Origin: Tateyamaria pelophila | GTDB lineage: Bacteria > Pseudomonadota > Alphaproteobacteria > Rhodobacterales > Rhodobacteraceae | DNA: 64,000 nt | Assembly: GCF_019966495.1 (NCBI RefSeq) | Contig: NZ_JAIMIA010000009.1 | Location: 24,941 to 88,940 of the forward strand | Reading direction: 5' to 3' | Shown here: piece by piece, positions 24,633 to 33,648 of the stretch | How the letters are laid out: the number at the start of each line of letters is the position of its first letter | Position numbering within the stretch: the first letter of the stretch is position 1 | Notes under the pieces: generated by a model | What the model was told of the DNA's origin: nothing | The model's input: only the letters and a program-made list of their open reading frames with translations | Databases searched by the model: none | Program-made: the position numbers and the translations under genes

Positions 24633-25118
24633 TCAATCCAACCGCGTGACATCTCCGGTGATGCCATCCCAGGCACCCGGCTGCACCGCACGGCCCAGAA
24701 CCCTGTCGGGATTGGTTGGCGGCGGCATCACGACGCCGTCCAGACGGGTGAAGCCAAAGCGGTTGTAGTAGGGCGCGTCGCCCACCAGCATGACCCGCGC
24801 CCACCCCAATGGTTCCGCAGCTTCAAGCGAGGTCTCGATCAACTGCCTGCCAAGCCCTTCGCCCTGCCGCGTCGGGTGCACCGCGACAGGCCCCAACAGC
24901 AAGGCAGCATGACCGCCCACGCGGATTGGCCAATAGCGAATCGCACCTGCCAGAATACCGTCGATGTCGCGCGCCACATGGCTCAGCCCCGCTTGCGGCG
25001 GCACGCCGTCTCGCAGGCGGTACGACGACAACGCCTCGCGCCCGGGCGCAAAGCAAAGGTCATAGAGTGCCTCCACCTCCCACCAGTCCTCGGGCGTCTC
25101 GATTGTCAGGTGGTACAT
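24633..25118 (-). CDS. GNAT family N-acetyltransferase
   Basis: This 161-residue GNAT enzyme has the acetyl-CoA pyrophosphate-binding motif LGPVAVHPTRQGEGLGRQLIETSL (about 75-98) and the tail APYYNRFGFTRLDG. It resembles the YhbS-like putative acetyltransferases, whose acceptors are largely undefined. I chose the ATG at 25118 (MYHLTIETPEDWWEVE), where the family alignment should begin; the frame continues to 25181 without a ribosome-binding site. Divergent from the flavin reductase gene. Confidence 0.85.
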   Translation of the reverse strand: MYHLTIETPEDWWEVEALYDLCFAPGREALSSYRLRDGVPPQAGLSHVARDIDGILAGAIRYWPIRVGGHAALLLGPVAVHPTRQGEGLGRQLIETSLEAAEPLGWARVMLVGDAPYYNRFGFTRLDGVVMPPPTNPDRVLGRAVQPGAWDGITGDVTRLD

Positions 25119-25201
25119 CTTTTGCAGGCTTTTTTCGTCTGATCTGGTGCACGGCCTATCATGGGGGTAATCGTGAGGCAAACCACCACATTGGAGCTTT
25201 C

Positions 25202-25807
25202 ATGTTTTACCGACCCAGCGACGGACACGGCCTGCCACACAACCCCTTCAACGCCATCGTGACGCCCCGGCCCATTGGCTGGATTTCAACCCACGGCAGC
25301 GACGGCTCTGACAATCTCGCCCCCTACTCGTTTTTCAACGGCGTGGCCTATGTGCCGCCACAAGTCATGTTTGCATCGACCGGAAGCAAGGATGACCGGG
25401 ACGGCACCAAGGACAGCGTCGCCAATATCCGCGAAACAGGCGTGTTCTGCGTCAACGTGGTGGAACACGCGATGAAAGATGTGATGAACCAGACCTCTGG
25501 CCCGTGGGACGCGGAGACGGATGAATTTGATCTGGCAAAGATCGAAAAGGCCGCCTGCAGCGAGATCGATTGCGCACGCGTGGCCGCGACCCCTGCCGCG
25601 CTGGAATGCCGGATGACGCAAATCGTCCAGATCGAAGGGGCCGCAAATTTCGTGGTCTTCGGCGAAGTTGTCGGCGTACACTTGCGCGATGATTGCATCG
25701 TCGACGGTATTTTTGACGTGCTGCGTTACAATCCCCTGACCCGTCTCGGATATCGCGATTATTCTGTCATTCGCGATAAATTCAGCCTCAATCGCCCGGG
25801 AGAATAG
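25202..25807 (+). CDS. Flavin reductase-like FMN-binding domain protein
   Basis: This 201-residue protein has the flavin reductase-like split-barrel fold: FNAIVTPRPIGWISTHGSDGSDNLAPYSFFNGVAYVPPQVMFAS, then NIRETGVFCVNVV. It probably binds FMN; whether it reduces flavin for a partner monooxygenase or acts alone is unknown, and no monooxygenase is nearby. The ATG at 25202 has a GGAG site 7 bases upstream. The acetyltransferase follows after one base, so the two genes are co-transcribed. Confidence 0.88.
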   Translation: MFYRPSDGHGLPHNPFNAIVTPRPIGWISTHGSDGSDNLAPYSFFNGVAYVPPQVMFASTGSKDDRDGTKDSVANIRETGVFCVNVVEHAMKDVMNQTSGPWDAETDEFDLAKIEKAACSEIDCARVAATPAALECRMTQIVQIEGAANFVVFGEVVGVHLRDDCIVDGIFDVLRYNPLTRLGYRDYSVIRDKFSLNRPGE

Positions 25808-25808
25808 G

Positions 25809-26444
25809 ATGCCAGGATTTCCCGATCCGGGCCGGACCTATCCAATCGAATTACCGGATGGCTCGACGCACAAGGGCACGGTGTTTTTGAACCAAGTGAT
25901 TGAACATCCAAATTTCGAGATTGGCGCCTACACCTACGCGTCTGATTTCGATCCGCCTGACGATTGGGCGACACGACTGGCCCCCTATCTGTTCGAGGGT
26001 GGACCGGACCGGCTGATCATTGGCAAGTTCTGCCAGATTGCCAGTGGGGTGCGGTTCATTACCAGTGGCGCCAACCACGCGACCGATGGGGCGACGACCT
26101 TTCCCTTTCCGATCTTTGACCCCGCGCAGATTGGGTCCTATCGGCCAGATAGTCGCGATACGGTTATCGGACACGACGTCTGGCTGGGATACGGCGCGAC
26201 GGTTTGCCCCGGCGCAAGGATTGGGAGCGGTGTCATCGTGGGCGCAGGCGCAGTCGTCCGCGGGACTGTGCCGGATTACAGTGTGGTTGTTGGCAATCCT
26301 GCGCAAGTGGTCCGTATGCGGTTCAATGCCGATGACGTGAAACGGCTGCGGGACATCGCATGGTGGGATTGGCCCGCCGACAAAGTGGCACGCGCCGCGC
26401 CCGCATTGCTGGCAGGAGACATTTCCGCGTTAGAAAGCTTTTAG
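25809..26444 (+). CDS. CatB-related hexapeptide O-acetyltransferase
   Basis: This 211-residue left-handed beta-helix acetyltransferase is of the xenobiotic acetyltransferase (XAT/CatB) type. Hexapeptide repeats run from about residue 70 to 160 (IGKFCQIASGVRFI, IGHDVWLGYGATVCPGARIGSGVIVGAGAVV). The catalytic His lies in TSGANHATDG, and the typical YSVVVGNPAQVVRMRF end is present. Relatives acetylate chloramphenicol or streptogramin, but most chromosomal members have unknown acceptors. Its ribosome-binding site overlaps the end of the flavin reductase gene. Four palindromes follow. Confidence 0.88.
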   Translation: MPGFPDPGRTYPIELPDGSTHKGTVFLNQVIEHPNFEIGAYTYASDFDPPDDWATRLAPYLFEGGPDRLIIGKFCQIASGVRFITSGANHATDGATTFPFPIFDPAQIGSYRPDSRDTVIGHDVWLGYGATVCPGARIGSGVIVGAGAVVRGTVPDYSVVVGNPAQVVRMRFNADDVKRLRDIAWWDWPADKVARAAPALLAGDISALESF

Positions 26445-26452
26445 GTCAACCG

Positions 26453-26469
26453 TTTTCCGACACGGAAAA
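26453..26469. repeat. Palindrome 1 of a four-member cluster
   Basis: Arms TTTTCCG and CGGAAAA surround a 3-base centre ACA, starting 9 bases after the acetyltransferase stop. It directly abuts palindrome 2. Confidence 0.75.
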
Positions 26470-26496
26470 TACAGGAAACCGATACGGTTTCCTGTA
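26470..26496. repeat. Palindrome 2 of the cluster (longest)
   Basis: This has perfect 12-base arms (left arm TACAGGAAACCG) around a 3-base centre ATA. The core is again CG-NNN-CG. The sequence differs from palindrome 1 but pairing is perfect, which argues that structure, not sequence, is selected. Confidence 0.75.
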
Positions 26497-26521
26497 CAGT
26501 TAGGAAGGTTGGGCGAGGACC

Positions 26522-26540
26522 ATTTTCCGTGTCGGAAAAT
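26522..26540. repeat. Palindrome 3 of the cluster
   Basis: Arms ATTTTCCG and CGGAAAAT surround the centre TGT. The stem is nearly the same as palindrome 1, but the centre is its reverse complement, so palindrome 3 looks like palindrome 1 in inverted orientation. Confidence 0.75.
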
Positions 26541-26543
26541 CGC

Positions 26544-26564
26544 CAGAAAACGCGTCGTTTTCTG
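26544..26564. repeat. Palindrome 4 of the cluster
   Basis: Arms CAGAAAACG and CGTTTTCTG surround the centre CGT. It ends 6 bases before the sulP stop codon position on the opposite strand, so it would be the 3'-end hairpin of the sulP transcript. Confidence 0.75.
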
Positions 26565-26570
26565 CGCCTT

Positions 26571-28202
<1,632 letters not shown>

Positions 28203-28539
28203 GGTGACTCCGTCTGCTCGTGGAATGCTGTCTTGCGGCATCTAACGGATCATGTGACGAAAGGCCATGGGCAGAGCCCAAAGAGCCGCCCAAGACAGCC
28301 TGAGCGCGCCAAAAGCAATCGAAACGGTCCCATTTCCGGGGTCGGACCCCGCGCAGCATCGCCGAATTGACTGATGTCGAACCAGTGAGCCAAGGGCACC
28401 TGAAAGATGAAATCATGCAAGCCATTGCCGTGGGCAATACCTAAAATGCGCATGCCCGCGTTAACGATGTCTTTACCAATTCATTGTGCGGCCGTTGCCG
28501 ACCGCATAGATTTGCGATGTACGGTATTGAGGTGTTTTT
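28203..28539. other. Divergent intergenic region with a short palindrome
   Basis: This 337-base region between the divergent sulP and lipoprotein genes must hold both promoters, though I cannot assign -35/-10 boxes with confidence. A perfect inverted repeat at 28337-28351 (arms CGGGGT and ACCCCG, centre CGG) may be an operator or hairpin. No reading frame with a plausible product was seen. Confidence 0.5.
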
Positions 28540-28857
28540 ATGTCTAGGATCGCATCAGCTCTGGTTGTTTCGGCCTGTGTTTCGCTCTCCGCATGTTCGC
28601 AGCCGGATTCGAAACCAAAGTTTCGATCTTTTGACCTCGACGTCTCCCACCCGTCCCCTTACGCCACATTCCTGGCCGTGGCCCCCGGCGCCAATGGCGC
28701 GCGACTGCCACGCATGCGGCAATTGAACAGCAAGGATTTCAACACCTATCTCAGAGACCTGACAGGATGCGCCGTCGACCAAACGCGAGAAACGCACGTC
28801 ATTGGCCACAAGAAAGCCCCTGCGGGTTACATGGTTCCGATTATCTGCGTGCAGTGA
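28540..28857 (+). CDS. Small putative lipoprotein of unknown function
   Basis: This 105-residue protein has a lipoprotein signal peptide ending in the lipobox LSAC, with the modified Cys at residue 19. The mature part is about 86 residues and contains two further cysteines (in LTGCAVDQ and IICVQ) that could form a disulfide. I recognise no domain. A GAGG site lies 8 bases before the ATG. It is flanked by a 337-base region upstream and 260 bases without features before mtnP. Confidence 0.75.
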   Translation: MSRIASALVVSACVSLSACSQPDSKPKFRSFDLDVSHPSPYATFLAVAPGANGARLPRMRQLNSKDFNTYLRDLTGCAVDQTRETHVIGHKKAPAGYMVPIICVQ

Positions 28858-29117
28858 ATCGCTTCGGCCTTTGACCTCAAGGGCATCTGGCAAACCTGGC
28901 GAAAGATGGCGCTGCTTTTTCGACATCCTTTTGACGTCAATGGCTTGCCTGCTTGTTGACCGAACACATCATGAGACAGAAAGAGGGCAAACTTTTGCGC
29001 GCTTTTTTCGACCTGCCGTGCGCTGGACACATGTTGGTACGAAAGTGATCGCATTGAGGCTTTTCCTTTGTTCCGAAAGGCGGCACGCTGTGGGCATCGT
29101 GAACCAAGGAGGCCTGC

Positions 29118-29990
29118 ATGACCCATACCAAAATCGCCGTCATTGGCGGCTCCGGCATTTATGACATCGAGGGTCTCGAGGGGGCCGACTGGATTTCCAT
29201 CGACACGCCATGGGGCGCACCGTCAGATCAACTGCTCACAGGTTCGCTGGACGGAGTCGACATGGTGTTTTTGCCGCGCCACGGGCGCGGACACGTGCAT
29301 TCCCCAACCACCGTACCCTACCGCGCCAATATCGATGCGCTCAAACGCCTGGATGTGACCGACGTCATCTCGGTTTCGGCTTGCGGGTCGTTTCGCGAAG
29401 AGATGGCACCGGGCGATTTTGTCATCGTTGATCAATTCATTGATCGCACCTTTGCACGGGAAAAGTCGTTTTTTGGGACTGGCTGCGTGGCGCACGTGTC
29501 CGTGGCACATCCCACCTGCCCCCGGCTGTCTGCCGCCTGCCTGACGGCTGCGACCGACGCAGGCATCACCGTGCATGACGGCGGCACATATCTGGCCATG
29601 GAAGGGCCGCAGTTTTCGACGCTTGCGGAATCAAAAATGTACCGCACCAGCTGGGGAGCCGACGTGATCGGCATGACCAACATGCCCGAAGCCAAACTCG
29701 CCCGCGAGGCCGAGCTTTGCTATGCGTCCGTCGCGATGATCACCGATTACGACAGCTGGCACCCGGATCACGGAGAGGTCGACGTGACCCAGATTATCGC
29801 CACCTTGATGGGCAATGCCGACAAGGGGCGCGATCTGGTGCGTCGGCTGCCGACCCTTCTGGGAGCGGATCGCGCACCTTGCCCGCATGGCTGTGACCGG
29901 GCGCTTGAATATGCGATCCTGACGGCCCCCGAAGCCCGTGATCCAGCCATGATGGCCAAGCTCGATGCTGTGGCCGGGCGGGTGATTTAA
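29118..29990 (+). CDS. mtnP: S-methyl-5'-thioadenosine phosphorylase
   Basis: This 290-residue enzyme phosphorolyses 5'-methylthioadenosine, a by-product of polyamine and homoserine-lactone synthesis, to adenine and methylthioribose 1-phosphate. The N-terminal IAVIGGSGIYDIEGLEG, the phosphate-binding FLPRHGRGHVHSPTTVPYRAN and the purine-site NMPEAKLAREAELCYASVAMITDYD are conserved. A perfect AAGGAGG site precedes the ATG. The adenine it releases can be salvaged by apt, located 1.6 kb downstream on the same strand. Confidence 0.95.
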   Translation: MTHTKIAVIGGSGIYDIEGLEGADWISIDTPWGAPSDQLLTGSLDGVDMVFLPRHGRGHVHSPTTVPYRANIDALKRLDVTDVISVSACGSFREEMAPGDFVIVDQFIDRTFAREKSFFGTGCVAHVSVAHPTCPRLSAACLTAATDAGITVHDGGTYLAMEGPQFSTLAESKMYRTSWGADVIGMTNMPEAKLAREAELCYASVAMITDYDSWHPDHGEVDVTQIIATLMGNADKGRDLVRRLPTLLGADRAPCPHGCDRALEYAILTAPEARDPAMMAKLDAVAGRVI

Positions 29991-30062
29991 CAAATCAGTT
30001 CGTGCGACGCGAGCAATGTGATACCTTCAGATACATTGAAATATGCTATTGGGAGGAATGAG

Positions 30063-30902
30063 ATGAAACAGGGTGCACTGCGTATTTTGCAAGAAATCCT
30101 TACGGAATCGGGCCGTTACTCTGGTCCGATCACCGGCCAGCTCACGGACGAACTGCCCGCCGCAGTCGACGGAAAAATCGAAGACTGCAAAGCCGAATTG
30201 ACGGCATCACCGGAAAATTGGAGCGATAAGCGCAAGCGCGTCGCCGCCTTCCAACTGGCATGCAAGGATGCCGAATGTGACCCCGGCCCCATCGACGGGC
30301 TGTGGGGGCAATTGACCGATTATGCCTATCTGGAGATTGAGCATCTGCGGCGCACCGGCGTGCCCCTGCTCAAGTTCCGCGACATCATACCGGGCAACGA
30401 AAACCCCAACAATTGGCCGACGGACAGGCCCGGACAGGCCGAGGTGATGGATTTCTTCGGCTACCGCCCGAAACACAGAACGGAACCGCCCACGGTGATC
30501 GTGGACTGCCCCTGGAAATTGACCCTTGATTTCAATCACTCGATCAAGACCAGCCGTATCGGCTGCCACCCCAAGGTGGCCGACAGCCTGTCGCGCATCT
30601 TGCACGCCATCCATGACCATTACGGCACGGACGCGCTGCGTGAGATGGGCATGCACATGTATGGCGGCTGCAAGAACGTGCGGACAAAACGCGGCGGCAG
30701 CACCTGGTCGACCCATTCCTGGGCCGCCGCAATCGATTGGGACCCCAGCAACAACGACCTGGAATGGGGCTGGCAAAAGGCGCATATGGCGCGGCCCGAA
30801 TTCCTGAAGTTCTGGGAGATTTGGGAGGCCGAAGGCTGGGTGTCGCTGGGCCGACAACGCAACTTTGACTGGATGCATGTCCAGGCAATCAAACTGCCCT
30901 GA
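30063..30902 (+). CDS. M15-type peptidase with peptidoglycan-binding-like N-terminal region
   Basis: This 279-residue protein has an N-terminal part (1-110) with two segments resembling peptidoglycan-binding repeats (SGRYSGPITGQLTDEL and CDPGPIDGLWGQLTDYAYLEIE). A C-terminal M15-like metallopeptidase domain carries STHSWAAAIDWDP with candidate zinc ligands His and Asp, and a third ligand in NFDWMHVQAI. Relatives include phage L-alanyl-D-glutamate endopeptidases. There is no signal peptide, so export would need another route, or the gene is a domesticated endolysin. The ATG at 30063 has a GGGAGGAA site. No other phage genes adjoin. Confidence 0.75.
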   Translation: MKQGALRILQEILTESGRYSGPITGQLTDELPAAVDGKIEDCKAELTASPENWSDKRKRVAAFQLACKDAECDPGPIDGLWGQLTDYAYLEIEHLRRTGVPLLKFRDIIPGNENPNNWPTDRPGQAEVMDFFGYRPKHRTEPPTVIVDCPWKLTLDFNHSIKTSRIGCHPKVADSLSRILHAIHDHYGTDALREMGMHMYGGCKNVRTKRGGSTWSTHSWAAAIDWDPSNNDLEWGWQKAHMARPEFLKFWEIWEAEGWVSLGRQRNFDWMHVQAIKLP

Positions 30903-30963
30903 TTTTCGCCTCGACGCCAAGGGGATGGTGTGTTTTCCTGACCAAAATTCAGGGAACCACATC

Positions 30964-31587
30964 ATGTCATTCGACCTTTGGCTCGCGTTCGTAGCGGCCT
31001 CGACAGCCCTGCTGCTGATCCCCGGCCCCACGGTGCTGCTGGTGCTCAGCTATGCGCTGTCCAAGGGGCGGTCAGTTGCCGTTGCCTCTGCCGCCGGGGT
31101 TGCCCTTGGCGATCTGATCGCGATGACGGCCTCGCTTCTGGGGCTTGGGGCCTTGGTGCTGGCCTCGGCCACACTGTTTACGGTGCTGAAGTGGGTTGGG
31201 GCTGCCTATCTGATCTGGCTGGGGGTCAAGCTGATCCGCTCCGCCCCTTCCGATGGGCTGGCCATCCCGCGGGCGGCGGTGACCGCGCGCGGTGTGTTTG
31301 GCCATGCCGCGACCGTGACAGCGCTCAACCCCAAATCTATCGCCTTTTTCATCGCCTTCGTGCCGCAATTCATCCGGCCTGACGCGCCCCTGATGCCGCA
31401 ATTCGCCATTCTGATCGCCACGTTTTGCAGCCTTGCAGCGCTCAACGCGCTCGCCTATGCGCTGCTGGCCGACAAGATGCGTGGCATGATCGGCAGGCCG
31501 TCCGTCATCACATGGTTGACCCGCGCAGGCGGAACCACTCTTGTGGCGATGGGCATCCTCACAGCCACCCTACGGAGAGCGACATGA
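30964..31587 (+). CDS. LysE/RhtB family amino-acid exporter
   Basis: This 207-residue membrane protein has about six helices. It begins with [32 protein letters not shown], the signature of LysE/RhtB exporters, and has the helix-3 region [14 protein letters not shown]. It probably exports an amino acid or homoserine-type compound; the substrate is unknown. Its stop overlaps the apt start (ATGA), so apt is translated behind it. Confidence 0.9.
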   Translation: MSFDLWLAFVAASTALLLIPGPTVLLVLSYALSKGRSVAVASAAGVALGDLIAMTASLLGLGALVLASATLFTVLKWVGAAYLIWLGVKLIRSAPSDGLAIPRAAVTARGVFGHAATVTALNPKSIAFFIAFVPQFIRPDAPLMPQFAILIATFCSLAALNALAYALLADKMRGMIGRPSVITWLTRAGGTTLVAMGILTATLRRAT

Positions 31588-32114
31588 AGACCGTTCAAGA
31601 CTACATCCGCACCATCGTCGACTTTCCTCATGAAGGGATCATGTTTCGCGATGTCACCACCCTTTTTGCCGATCCGCGCGGCTTTCGCATGGCCATCGAC
31701 CAGATGCTGCACCCCTATGCGGGTCTCGAGATCGACAAGGTCGTGGGCCTTGAGGCGCGGGGGTTCATCCTTGGCGGCGCGATTGCGCACCAGCTTTCGG
31801 TGGGGTTCGTGCCGATCCGCAAGAAGGGCAAACTGCCCGGTGCCACCATCAGCCAAGCCTATAAGCTCGAATACGGCGAAGCGATTGTGGAACTGCATGA
31901 CGACGCCATCAAGCCGGGCGAAAAGATCCTTGTGGTCGATGACCTGCTGGCGACCGGCGGGACCGCCGAGGCCGGGATCAAGCTGATCGAACGGTTGGGC
32001 GGAGAGGTGATTTCTTGCGCGTTCATCATCGACCTGCCGGATCTGGGCGGGCGCAAACGGCTTGAGGCGATGGGCATGGAAGTGAATGCCCTTTGTGCCT
32101 TTGACGGCGATTGA
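31584..32114 (+). CDS. apt: Adenine phosphoribosyltransferase
   Basis: This 176-residue enzyme makes AMP from adenine and PRPP. The PRPP-binding loop [18 protein letters not shown], the N-terminal [26 protein letters not shown] and the [16 protein letters not shown] flexible-loop region are all conserved. It follows the exporter with a four-base overlap and probably salvages the adenine released by MtnP in the same neighbourhood. The gene is followed by a converging HAD gene, with a palindrome in the spacer. Confidence 0.96.
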   Translation: MKTVQDYIRTIVDFPHEGIMFRDVTTLFADPRGFRMAIDQMLHPYAGLEIDKVVGLEARGFILGGAIAHQLSVGFVPIRKKGKLPGATISQAYKLEYGEAIVELHDDAIKPGEKILVVDDLLATGGTAEAGIKLIERLGGEVISCAFIIDLPDLGGRKRLEAMGMEVNALCAFDGD

Positions 32115-32208
32115 TGCAGGCGCGCGTCGTATATGCCTACACGCTTGATCAAAAGACGGGCAAACCGAAGTGACACTGTAACTTTGCGGAATATCGCGAG
32201 AAGGTGGA

Positions 32209-32225
32209 TCAGGGTATCACCCTGA
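32209..32225. repeat. Triloop palindrome between apt and the converging HAD gene
   Basis: Arms TCAGGGT and ACCCTGA surround a 3-base centre ATC. It sits in the 139-base convergent spacer, 29 bases after the HAD gene stop as read on the minus strand. It has the perfect-stem, 3-base-loop plan of the palindromes at 26.5 and 51.8 kb but lacks their CG-flanked core. It may act as a bidirectional 3'-end hairpin. Confidence 0.5.
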
Positions 32226-32253
32226 CCCAATCATCGATGCGCGGGCGCTTGTC

Positions 32254-33234
32254 TTAGCGATCTCCGGTGTAAACCGTGGACCAGTCCTGTGCCATATCGA
32301 CGATCAACCAGCCCATATCGGGACCCTTCTCAAGTCCGTCACACAAACGTCCGATATGGCTGTCACAATCATAGGCAACCTCACGCTCTGCATCCGTGTG
32401 ATGCACGATCAGGCCAAGGCGCGGGCCTTCCCCCGCCGTCGTCCATTCGATCATCGCAAAGTCGCCATCCGAGTTGCCCGCGGCAATCACCGGGCGTTTG
32501 CCGATGATACGGTCGATGTTGATCGGCTTGCCTTCCTTGTCATCGACAAACCCGATGCCAGCTTCCTTCATTATTGTCGGCGCGCCATCCACCATTTCAA
32601 AGGCTGAATTGCCATAGGACCCGATCACCTGCTGGTTTGGAATACCGTAGGCCTGTTCAGTAAACACGCGCATGAAATGGATACCGCCACCGGACACGAT
32701 GTAGGTCTTGAAGTCTTCGTCCCGCAGATAGCTGAGCAATTCGACCATCGGCTGATAGGTCATCTGGTCATAGCCCAGACCGGTTGTCGGGTGTTTGGCG
32801 GTCGCGAGCCATTCGGCAACACTGGCCTGGAAATCCGCAACAGACCGCCCGCTATGCGAAACATTTATCACTTCGAGAATGGCCTCTTCTCCCCCTGCGG
32901 CAAGTGCTGCATAATCGCCTGCTGCCGCGGCTTTCAAAGCATCAGAGGTCAGAATGGACGGATCATTGGCGGCCATTTTCTTCACTTCGTCCACGGCATA
33001 GATCAGCTGGAAATAGACAGGTTGTTCCCCCCAGAGCGTGCCATCATTGTCAAACACGGCAATCCGGTCAGACGGGGTCACATAATCATCGGACGTGGCG
33101 TCTGTCACGCTGTCGACAAAGGCGATGATCCGTTCTCTGGCCGCTGTATCGCTCCACGACGGCAAAGGATCGGCCAGCACTAGTCCGGCACTGGCGAAAA
33201 CAACAGTCGCGGTGAGGGTCATCAGGGGTTTCAT
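32254..33234 (-). CDS. Exported HAD-superfamily hydrolase
   Basis: This 326-residue HAD-fold protein has an N-terminal signal peptide (about 1-22, TLTATVVFASAGLVLA). HAD motif I is VFDNDGTLWG, with the nucleophile Asp and acid/base Asp, and the downstream VSGGGIHFMR (motif II) and IAAGNSDGDFAMIEWT (motif IV) are clear. It is probably a periplasmic phosphatase; the phosphoserine-phosphatase-like arrangement does not fix the substrate. The start at 33234 has an AAGGAT site. The open frame extending upstream to 33477 has no signal for initiation. Confidence 0.87.
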   Translation of the reverse strand: MKPLMTLTATVVFASAGLVLADPLPSWSDTAARERIIAFVDSVTDATSDDYVTPSDRIAVFDNDGTLWGEQPVYFQLIYAVDEVKKMAANDPSILTSDALKAAAAGDYAALAAGGEEAILEVINVSHSGRSVADFQASVAEWLATAKHPTTGLGYDQMTYQPMVELLSYLRDEDFKTYIVSGGGIHFMRVFTEQAYGIPNQQVIGSYGNSAFEMVDGAPTIMKEAGIGFVDDKEGKPINIDRIIGKRPVIAAGNSDGDFAMIEWTTAGEGPRLGLIVHHTDAEREVAYDCDSHIGRLCDGLEKGPDMGWLIVDMAQDWSTVYTGDR

Positions 33235-33648
33235 CGATACTATCCTTGCAAGAAACACAGTTTTAGGGGCCGAGACGCATTGGGCAATGTGATCGGGCCA
33301 CGTGAACGGCCCCGTGTCGGAATCGCGCGAGCGCAACAGAAGCGACAGATTGTATCGGCGATGACGATCGTCTTTTCCCCACAAAGCCCTGACTGCATTC
33401 GACAATAGAGGAAACGGATTTGCAAGCCTACCGGGCTGAACAAAAAATGCCCCTCGCACCAATTCCGGAAAACCCAAAGATTGAAAGCCCCCTGTTGCTC
33501 TAAACTTCCGGAATTGCGCCGTGGTGCCTTGTTCCGAACCCTGCCCCGTGCGGCTTTCGGCGACACCCCAAAACGCAGATCACAAGACCATCTTCGGAGC
33601 CGATCAGGTCAAAAAACCAGATGAATCATAATAGCCAAGGCCGTCACA
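33235..33648. other. Intergenic region, no gene recognised
   Basis: This 414-base region lies between the HAD gene and the FAD dehydrogenase gene, both on the minus strand. It must hold the HAD promoter. A small inverted repeat (GGGCC/GGCCC at 33295-33312) lies about 60 bases upstream of the HAD start. A possible minus-strand frame of about 100 codons has no ribosome-binding site and an unusual composition, so I do not annotate it. Confidence 0.45.

Noticed and set aside
28250..28453. Minus-strand frame of 67 codons upstream of sulP
   Set aside because: It has no motif or ribosome-binding site and lies in the sulP leader and promoter region.
30063..30902. Treating the M15 peptidase as evidence of a prophage
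   Set aside because: No other phage gene adjoins; flanking genes are housekeeping (mtnP, exporter, apt), so a remnant or domesticated gene is the most that can be said.
33240..33566. Minus-strand frame of 108 codons upstream of the HAD gene
   Set aside because: There is no ribosome-binding site and no recognisable domain, and the composition is unlike the neighbours. The region more likely holds the HAD promoter.
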